Translations under genes and position numbers: made by a program
NCBI GenBank assembly: GCA_023392645.1
Contig: JAEVYR010000294.1
Span: forward strand, 1-5,389
Direction of reading: 5' to 3'
DNA: 5,389 nucleotides
Source: Chloroflexota bacterium
GTDB lineage: Bacteria; Chloroflexota; Chloroflexia; Thermomicrobiales; UBA6265
The notes under the pieces: generated by a model
Databases searched by the model: none
Told to the model about the DNA's origin: nothing
Seen by the model: only the letters and a program-made list of their open reading frames with translations
Shown here: positions 1 through 5,389 of the stretch, one piece after another
Numbering within the stretch: position 1 is the first letter of the stretch
Layout: the number at the start of each line of letters is the position of its first letter

Positions 1-65
1 ATCTCGATGCGGGCAGTATATCCGAGCGGAGCCACAATACTTCCATTCCGGCAGCCGTACGCGAA

Positions 66-73
66 GAGGAAGG
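66..73 (+). promoter_or_regulatory. Probable ribosome binding site for the first gene
   Basis: A purine-rich Shine-Dalgarno-like run, GAGGAAGG, ends 10 bases before the GTG at 84. The in-frame ATG at 156 has no such site in front of it (its upstream bases are pyrimidine-rich). This favours GTG 84 as the start, although the signal peptide would fit the ATG at 156 better. Confidence 0.5.
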
Positions 74-83
74 ATCGGCGCCG

Positions 84-842
84 GTGTATGATCGATGGCA
101 GTCGGGCCGGATGTCCCGCGCCCGCGCAACCGTCGCCAGCATCATCGGTTCGCCCATGCCTGTCAATCACGTACGTCGTCGTCGTTGGCTCGCGGTGTTC
201 GCGCTCGCGATCCTGTTCACCTGGCTGCCCGCCGCGGCGCAGGAGGCAACCCCGCCGGCGAGCCCTGTCGCGACGCCGGAAGCGCCGACCCCGACCCCCG
301 GCGCGCCGGTGACCGAGGATCCGAACGCCTGCCCCGATGGTCGCCTTCGCATTCGCGACCTGGTGTCTGCCGATGGCCACTTCGCCGATGGCATCGAGAA
401 GGTCACGGCCCGAGGGCTGAGTTGGCAGGCGGACGCCCGCCTCGTCGAGCTGCGGCTCTCGTGTCCGTTGCTCAAGACGGGCCTTCAGTGGGAGGGCACC
501 TTCTTCTCGGAGACGGCCCAGGCGACCTTCGCGACCGACACCGCCTCGGTCGAGCCGTCCGAGGACGAGCCCGACATCGTGCCATATCTCGATCCGTCGA
601 CCGTGTCGTTCCAGGTCGTGCATCGGTCGCTGCTTCGCGCCGGTTTTACCGACGATCTCCGCCTCGCGGCGGCAAGCAGCGTGACCGTGCGGTACAGCAG
701 CGACCAGGTTCCCTTCGGCCCGCCGACCGCGCCGCACGAAGTGGTCTACGTGCACGTTGCCGTCGAGGAGCGGGGAGTGATCAAGGATGTTTGGATCAAC
801 GCCGAGGATGGCACGATCTATCGCTACGATCTGGGAGGATAG
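84..842 (+). CDS. Secreted or membrane-anchored protein of unknown function with a PepSY-like C-terminus
   Basis: I do not recognise a named family. Counted from GTG 84 the protein has 252 residues. A basic stretch RRRR (31-34) precedes a hydrophobic segment (about 35-50) ending in AAAQ, which looks like an export signal with cleavage near residue 52. RRRRWL faintly recalls a twin-arginine motif, but Sec export is equally possible. Residues 54-80 are a Pro/Thr/Ala-rich linker typical of an extracytoplasmic spacer. The rest is a soluble domain with two cysteines (C83, C127) that could form a disulfide. The end, VVYVHVAVEERGVIKDVWINAEDGTIYRY (about 220-248), has the beta-hairpin-plus-DG pattern of PepSY-type domains; this is pattern resemblance only. 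The start is uncertain: GTG 84 has a Shine-Dalgarno site, while ATG 156 would give a compact signal peptide (MPVNHVRRRR...) and 228 residues. The gene ends 5 bases before otsB and is probably in the same operon. Confidence 0.8.
   Translation: MYDRWQSGRMSRARATVASIIGSPMPVNHVRRRRWLAVFALAILFTWLPAAAQEATPPASPVATPEAPTPTPGAPVTEDPNACPDGRLRIRDLVSADGHFADGIEKVTARGLSWQADARLVELRLSCPLLKTGLQWEGTFFSETAQATFATDTASVEPSEDEPDIVPYLDPSTVSFQVVHRSLLRAGFTDDLRLAAASSVTVRYSSDQVPFGPPTAPHEVVYVHVAVEERGVIKDVWINAEDGTIYRYDLGG
833..839 (+). promoter_or_regulatory. otsB ribosome binding site inside the upstream gene
   Basis: GGGAGGA is a strong Shine-Dalgarno site 8 bases before ATG 848. It overlaps the last Gly-Gly codons of the preceding gene, whose TAG is at 840-842. 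This fixes the otsB start at 848 even though the reading frame stays open far upstream, and it suggests translational coupling. Confidence 0.85.
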
Positions 843-847
843 CGACC

Positions 848-1690
848 ATGACGAATCCAGGAATCGCCATCAATATCGCCGCGGCGGTCGAGGCGACGGC
901 CGGCGTGCTCAACCATCGTCCCGGCGCGCTGCTGTTCGATTTTGACGGCACGCTGAGTCCGCTGGTGGATGATCCGGCTGAGGCCGCGATCGAGGAGCGC
1001 TCGGAGACCGCGCTTCGTGCCCTGGTCGCGCTGGTCGATGTGGTCGGGATTGTCACCGGGCGCGCCGCGGCCGATGTGCAGGAAAAGCTCGATACGAGCG
1101 ACATGGTCGTGGTCGGCAACCATGGCCTCGAATGGGTCGTGCGCGGCGAGCATCGGGCGCATGCGGCCGGTGTCGAGGCCGAGTCGGCCGTGAATGCCGC
1201 GTTGTTGGAGATTCGCGAGCGGATCGAGCATGACCGGCTGTCGGAGGGCGTGATTTACGAGAACAAGCGGCTCTCGGCCAGCATCCACTACCGGATGGCG
1301 CCCAATCAAAAGAAAGTCGGCAGCGTGCTGGTGCCGCTGGCGCGTCGCGTCGCCGCCAGCCACGGCCTGCGCGTCACCGAGGGCAAGCTGATCGTTGAGC
1401 TGCGGCCGACCGCCGAGGTGAGCAAGGGGACTGCGATCGCGCAGCTTCAGAGCGATCTCGGCCTCGCATCGATCGTGTTCCTGGGCGATGACCTCACCGA
1501 CGTCGACGGCTTCATCGCGCTTCGGGATCTTCGGGATGCGGGCACCTGCGAGACGCTCGCGGTCGGCGTGATCGGCACCGACAGCCACCCCAAGGTGGGG
1601 GAGACGGCCGACACGGCACTGACCGAAGTGACCGGCGTCAGCGAATACCTCGAAGCGCTCGTCGTCGCGCTGAAGGGCGACAACGCCTAG
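848..1690 (+). CDS. otsB: Trehalose-6-phosphate phosphatase (OtsB, HAD superfamily)
   Basis: The product (280 residues, normal for a single-domain bacterial OtsB) should dephosphorylate trehalose 6-phosphate to trehalose in the cytoplasm, the last step of the OtsA/OtsB route to this compatible solute. HAD motif I is FDFDGTL with the nucleophile and acid/base pair D31 and D33. Motif II is the Thr in IVTGR (T70). GNHGLE (90-95) is a trehalose-phosphatase signature. K193 in SKGTA fits motif III. Motif IV is GDDLTDVDGF (213-222) with metal-binding Asp214 and Asp215. The cap domain lies between about 100 and 190. Start 848 is set by a strong ribosome binding site; the frame is open back to about 95, but that part overlaps the preceding gene in another frame and has no OtsB character. 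No OtsA gene is in the window, so its partner must be elsewhere. It converges on the translin-family gene with 19 bases between stop codons. Confidence 0.95.
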   Translation: MTNPGIAINIAAAVEATAGVLNHRPGALLFDFDGTLSPLVDDPAEAAIEERSETALRALVALVDVVGIVTGRAAADVQEKLDTSDMVVVGNHGLEWVVRGEHRAHAAGVEAESAVNAALLEIRERIEHDRLSEGVIYENKRLSASIHYRMAPNQKKVGSVLVPLARRVAASHGLRVTEGKLIVELRPTAEVSKGTAIAQLQSDLGLASIVFLGDDLTDVDGFIALRDLRDAGTCETLAVGVIGTDSHPKVGETADTALTEVTGVSEYLEALVVALKGDNA

Positions 1691-1712
1691 CGCCGGACCT
1701 CGGCTGGCGCTA
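1688..1712. terminator. Shared palindrome between convergent genes, possible bidirectional terminator
   Basis: TAGCGCC (1688-1694) is perfectly complementary to GGCGCTA (1706-1712), giving a 7-bp stem with an 11-base spacer; one G-T and one G-C pair could extend it inward. The left arm contains the TAG stop of otsB, and the right arm contains the TAG stop of the opposing gene. There is no T-tract on either side, so it is not a textbook intrinsic terminator. The position between two convergent genes makes bidirectional termination or 3'-end protection the likeliest role. Confidence 0.5.
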
Positions 1713-2354
1713 CGCCTTGCCTCCGAGGGCGGCTTCGGTCGATGCCAGCAGCCGCTCCAGGCGATCCTGCCGGAGGGCGAAGGTGACGTCGCCGCGCGTC
1801 CGTTCCAGCACCGCGCGGAGCTGATCGGTCGTGCGGCGGATGCCGCCGGTGATCGCGTCGGGGAAGTCGACCGTGACCAGCTCGCTGTAGATCGTGTCCA
1901 TCTCGCCCAGCAGCTCCTCGGCTCGCTCGACCTCATTCTTGCGCAGCGCGTCGAGCGCATCGCGGCGCAGCTCGCTCGCGGCCTCCGCCAGTCCGTTGAG
2001 CCACGCCGCAGAGGCCACGCCGAGATCGGCCGGGGAGGGGAGGGGCTCGCCGGCGAGGATCGCGATCGTCATATGCGCCTCGGCGACTTCCTTCATCGCG
2101 TCGGTCACGTACCCAGCGCCGGCGAGCGAGGGGTGGTCCTCCACATGATGGACGATCTCGTGCATCAGCCGCGACGCCTCCGCCGCGCCCGAACGGGCGT
2201 CGTCGAGCTCCCCCCGATGGGCGGCCCGGATCGCATTGGCCGAGGCGCGAATGACGTGGCGGCTGCGCCCCAGCGCCTGTTCCCGCGCGGCGTTGACCTG
2301 TTCGAACTCGTCGATGATGGCGGTGATCAAAGCGCCGGGATTGCGGTCGGTCAT
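1710..2354 (-). CDS. Translin-family protein
   Basis: The 214-residue, almost entirely alpha-helical protein resembles the prokaryotic branch of the translin/TRAX family. Supporting stretches are FEQVNAAREQALGRSRHVIR then a helix rich in Ala and acidic residues (15-60), an acidic helix MKEVAEAHM (87-95), LGVASAAWLNGLAEAASELRRDALDALR (111-138), MDTIYSELVTVDFPDAI (152-168) and RRTTDQLRAVLERTRGDV (173-190). Eukaryotic translin and TRAX form ring-like nucleic-acid-binding complexes, and TRAX is a metal-dependent RNase with a Glu-x-x-Glu pair; E89 and E92 have that spacing here, so RNase activity is possible but not shown. Some database copies of this family carry unrelated names, so labels should be treated with care. 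ATG 2354 (complement strand) has GGGGAGA 6 bases upstream. It is transcribed divergently from the promoter of the T-box/tRNA/leuS unit. No signal peptide or membrane segment is seen, so it is cytoplasmic. Confidence 0.82.
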   Translation of the reverse strand: MTDRNPGALITAIIDEFEQVNAAREQALGRSRHVIRASANAIRAAHRGELDDARSGAAEASRLMHEIVHHVEDHPSLAGAGYVTDAMKEVAEAHMTIAILAGEPLPSPADLGVASAAWLNGLAEAASELRRDALDALRKNEVERAEELLGEMDTIYSELVTVDFPDAITGGIRRTTDQLRAVLERTRGDVTFALRQDRLERLLASTEAALGGKA

Positions 2355-2360
2355 ACAGGT

Positions 2361-2367
2361 TCTCCCC
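2361..2367 (-). promoter_or_regulatory. Ribosome binding site of the translin-family gene
   Basis: On the minus strand GGGGAGA lies 6 bases before the ATG whose complement is at 2352-2354. This supports that start. I did not find a convincing promoter for this gene in the 50 bases further upstream. Confidence 0.75.
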
Positions 2368-2401
2368 TGCGGTTGGCGCGAATATGCGTTGCGCGCGGAT
2401 G

Positions 2402-2431
2402 TTGACGCACCCCATGGTACCCGCGTATACT
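2402..2431 (+). promoter_or_regulatory. Sigma-70-type promoter of the T-box / tRNA-Ala / leuS transcript
   Basis: TTGACG (2402-2407) matches the -35 consensus at five of six bases. TATACT (2426-2431) is a near-perfect -10 element. The spacer is 18 bases. Transcription should start near 2438, shortly before the T-box Stem I. It is the only strong promoter seen between the translin-family gene and leuS. Confidence 0.82.
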
Positions 2432-2480
2432 CGGTTCTGCCGCGCGAGACGGGCGGCCCGGTTCATAATGGCCGGAAACA

Positions 2481-2572
2481 TGGCGACGACCGGAAGCAGT
2501 AGGCGCGAAACGTTCAGCGAGATGCCGGTTGGTGCGAGGCATCGAGAGAGCGCCGAACTCGTCCGTGAGCCG
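2481..2572 (+). promoter_or_regulatory. T-box Stem I with CTC (leucine) specifier loop
   Basis: The basal helix is GGC (2482-2484) with GCC (2569-2571). A kink-turn-like element follows: GACGA (2485-2489) opposite GTGA (2565-2568), allowing tandem G-A pairs. CGGA (2491-2494) pairs with TCCG (2562-2565). The specifier loop has the conserved AGTA (2498-2501) on the 5' side and GAA (2555-2557) followed by CTC (2558-2560) on the 3' side. CTC is a Leu codon that would pair with tRNA-Leu(GAG). GGCGC (2502-2506) pairs with GCGCC (2550-2554). The distal part has AGCGA (2516-2520), a 6-bp helix GATGCC/GGCATC (2521-2526 with 2538-2543), and the terminal loop GGTTGGTGCGA, matching the conserved GGTTGGTGNGA loop that docks on the tRNA elbow. 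Confidence 0.9.
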
Positions 2573-2644
2573 GGATCGTGAATCACAGTAGTGATCCCCG
2601 GGTGCTCCCGATACAGGGCAGCGAGAGGGCTTCGATCACGGCCC
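2572..2644 (+). promoter_or_regulatory. Stem II, IIA/B pseudoknot and Stem III-like region of the T-box
   Basis: GGGATC (2572-2577) pairs with GATCCC (2593-2598), enclosing GAA and AGTA motifs like the S-turn of Stem II. An alternative inner hairpin ATCAC/GTGAT with an AGTA loop is also possible. CGGG (2599-2602) pairs with CCCG (2607-2610), and its loop bases GCT (2604-2606) can pair with AGC (2620-2622), an H-type pseudoknot as expected for IIA/B. GGGC (2627-2630) with GCCC (2641-2644) could be Stem III. The order matches a full-length T-box. The individual helices after Stem II are short and less certain. Confidence 0.55.
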
Positions 2645-2668
2645 GAACGCGACACTCCAGAGGCATCT

Positions 2669-2741
2669 GGGGCCGTAGCTCAGCTGGGAGAGCGCAACAC
2701 TGGCAGTGTTGAGGTCAGGGGTTCGAGCCCCCTCGGCTCCA
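2669..2741 (+). tRNA. tRNA-Ala, anticodon GGC
   Basis: A complete 73-nt cloverleaf. The acceptor stem is GGGGCCG (2669-2675) with CGGCTCC (2734-2740), including the G3-T70 wobble pair that is the alanine identity element. The D arm is GCTC/GAGC (2678-2681, 2690-2693). The anticodon stem is CAACA/TGTTG (2695-2699, 2707-2711) with loop CTGGCAG and anticodon GGC at 2702-2704. The variable loop is AGGTC. The T arm is AGGGG/CCCCT (2717-2721, 2729-2733) with loop TTCGAGC. The discriminator is A2741. CCA is not encoded (the next bases are CAA), so it must be added after transcription. It reads GCC and GCT codons. The gene lies on the same strand as leuS, inside its T-box leader, and no good separate promoter lies directly upstream. 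All pairings are intact, so it looks functional and not like a relic. Confidence 0.97.
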
Positions 2742-2778
2742 CAAATCTGGTCCGCGTCCACGACCGTATGAAGTCAAT

Positions 2779-2817
2779 GTGGGTGGTACCGCGGACGGCA
2801 CAACGCCATTCGTCCCA
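2779..2817 (+). promoter_or_regulatory. T-box antiterminator with conserved T-box core
   Basis: GGGTGGTACCGCGG (2781-2794) is the hallmark T-box sequence. TGGT (2784-2787) would pair with the ACCA end of an uncharged tRNA; the variable T agrees with an A discriminator, as in tRNA-Leu. The lower helix pairs TGGG (2780-2783) with CCCA (2814-2817). The bulge is TGGTACC (2784-2790). The upper helix pairs GCG (2791-2793) with CGT (2811-2813). The 3' strand CGTCCC is shared with the terminator, so the two structures exclude each other. Confidence 0.92.
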
Positions 2818-2847
2818 ACGATGGGACGGAGGGCGTTTTTGTTTTTT
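2802..2847 (+). terminator. T-box-controlled intrinsic terminator upstream of leuS
   Basis: CGTCCC (2811-2816) pairs with GGGACG (2823-2828) around the loop AACGAT. A second helix pairs AACGCC (2802-2807) with GGCGTT (2832-2837), with an imperfect ATT/GAG junction between. The T-rich tail is five Ts, a G, then six Ts (2836-2847). This is a strong rho-independent terminator. It attenuates leuS and, because the tRNA-Ala gene lies upstream, also serves as the tRNA's terminator. Confidence 0.93.
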
Positions 2848-2859
2848 CTGCAGATCACG

Positions 2860-2865
2860 AAGGAG
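2860..2865 (+). promoter_or_regulatory. leuS ribosome binding site
   Basis: AAGGAG lies 8 bases before ATG 2874. An in-frame GTG at 2865 overlaps this site and so cannot be the start; ATG 2874 is chosen. The site lies downstream of the terminator hairpin, which fits control by attenuation and not by ribosome-site masking. Confidence 0.9.
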
Positions 2866-2873
2866 TGAGCGAG

Positions 2874-5366
<2,493 letters not shown>

Positions 5367-5389
5367 CGACTGGCGTCTGTGGCAAGCGT

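Larger units (their letters stand above)
2438..2847 (+). ncRNA. Leucine T-box riboswitch leader of leuS, interrupted by a tRNA gene
   Basis: This is a cis-acting leader that senses the charging of tRNA-Leu and controls leuS by transcription attenuation. Elements in order are a Stem I with a CTC (Leu) specifier, a Stem II-like hairpin, a possible IIA/B pseudoknot, a Stem III-like hairpin, an inserted tRNA-Ala gene (2669-2741), the conserved T-box core, and an overlapping intrinsic terminator. T-boxes of this class bind the tRNA anticodon through the specifier and the free NCCA end through the UGGN bulge. Uncharged tRNA stabilises the antiterminator and allows readthrough; charged tRNA lets the terminator form. 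The specifier (Leu) and the downstream gene (leucyl-tRNA synthetase) agree, which strongly supports the assignment. The start is the inferred transcription start. The terminated RNA would be about 410 nt, longer than usual because of the embedded tRNA. Confidence 0.92.

Noticed and set aside
7..312. A 101-codon plus-strand frame at the window start
   Set aside because: It overlaps the secreted-protein gene and degenerates into Arg/Pro repeats, typical of an off-frame reading of GC-rich DNA. The frame at 84 has a ribosome site and a signal peptide.
95..847. Upstream open extension of the otsB frame that would make a 531-residue fusion
   Set aside because: This part overlaps the secreted-protein gene in another frame and is Arg-rich with no domain signal. 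otsB has its own strong ribosome site and ATG at 848.
824..1960. A 378-codon minus-strand open frame across otsB and the convergent junction
   Set aside because: It is antisense to the clearly conserved OtsB motifs and overlaps the translin-family gene in a different frame. It has no recognisable domain.
2381..2406. Possible minus-strand promoter for the translin-family gene (CATATT with GTCAAC upstream)
   Set aside because: The spacing is only about 14 bases and both hexamers match the consensus poorly. It is not strong enough to call.
2415..2425. TGGTACCCGCG in the promoter spacer, nearly the same as the T-box core TGGTACCGCG
   Set aside because: It lies upstream of the predicted transcription start, so it would not be in the leader RNA, and it has no surrounding antiterminator helix. 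It is most likely chance, or at most a trace of duplication.
2610..2615. GATACA as a possible -10 element of a separate tRNA-Ala promoter
   Set aside because: There is no recognisable -35 hexamer at the right distance, and the bases are better explained as part of the IIA/B-like T-box region.

Overview
This is a GC-rich bacterial chromosomal window with four protein-coding genes, one tRNA gene and a tRNA-sensing riboswitch. The organism is most likely a high-GC member of the Chloroflexota, for example a Thermomicrobia-like lineage. That is an inference from three things seen together: a transcription-attenuating T-box leader in high-GC DNA, a prokaryotic translin-family protein, and clear Shine-Dalgarno use. 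The sequence alone does not prove the taxon.

Layout. Positions 1-83 hold only upstream sequence with no supported gene. A secreted protein of unknown function with a PepSY-like C-terminus (84-842, +) is followed after 5 bases by trehalose-6-phosphate phosphatase otsB (848-1690, +). The otsB ribosome binding site lies inside the last codons of the upstream gene, so the two are probably co-translated. otsB converges on a translin-family gene (1710-2354, -). The two stop codons sit in opposite arms of one inverted repeat, which probably acts as a shared terminator.

The region 2355-2873 has no protein gene but is the most information-dense part of the window. A near-consensus sigma-70-type promoter (2402-2431) starts a leader of about 436 nt upstream of leuS (2874-5366, +, leucyl-tRNA synthetase). 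The leader is a leucine T-box riboswitch. Its Stem I has a kink-turn-like element, an AGTA/GAA specifier loop presenting CTC (Leu), and a conserved distal loop. Stem II and pseudoknot-like elements follow. The leader ends with the T-box core GGGTGGTACCGCGG overlapping an intrinsic terminator.

The striking feature is a complete, canonical tRNA-Ala(GGC) gene at 2669-2741. It lies inside this riboswitch, between the sensor (Stem I to Stem III-like region) and the antiterminator/terminator. No convincing separate promoter precedes the tRNA. The simplest model is that one promoter makes tRNA-Ala in every transcript. The T-box terminator then doubles as the tRNA terminator when leucyl-tRNA is charged, and uncharged tRNA-Leu permits readthrough into leuS. 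Excision of the tRNA would physically cut the sensor from the switch, so the order of sensing and processing matters.

The last 23 bases (5367-5389) contain nothing recognisable.
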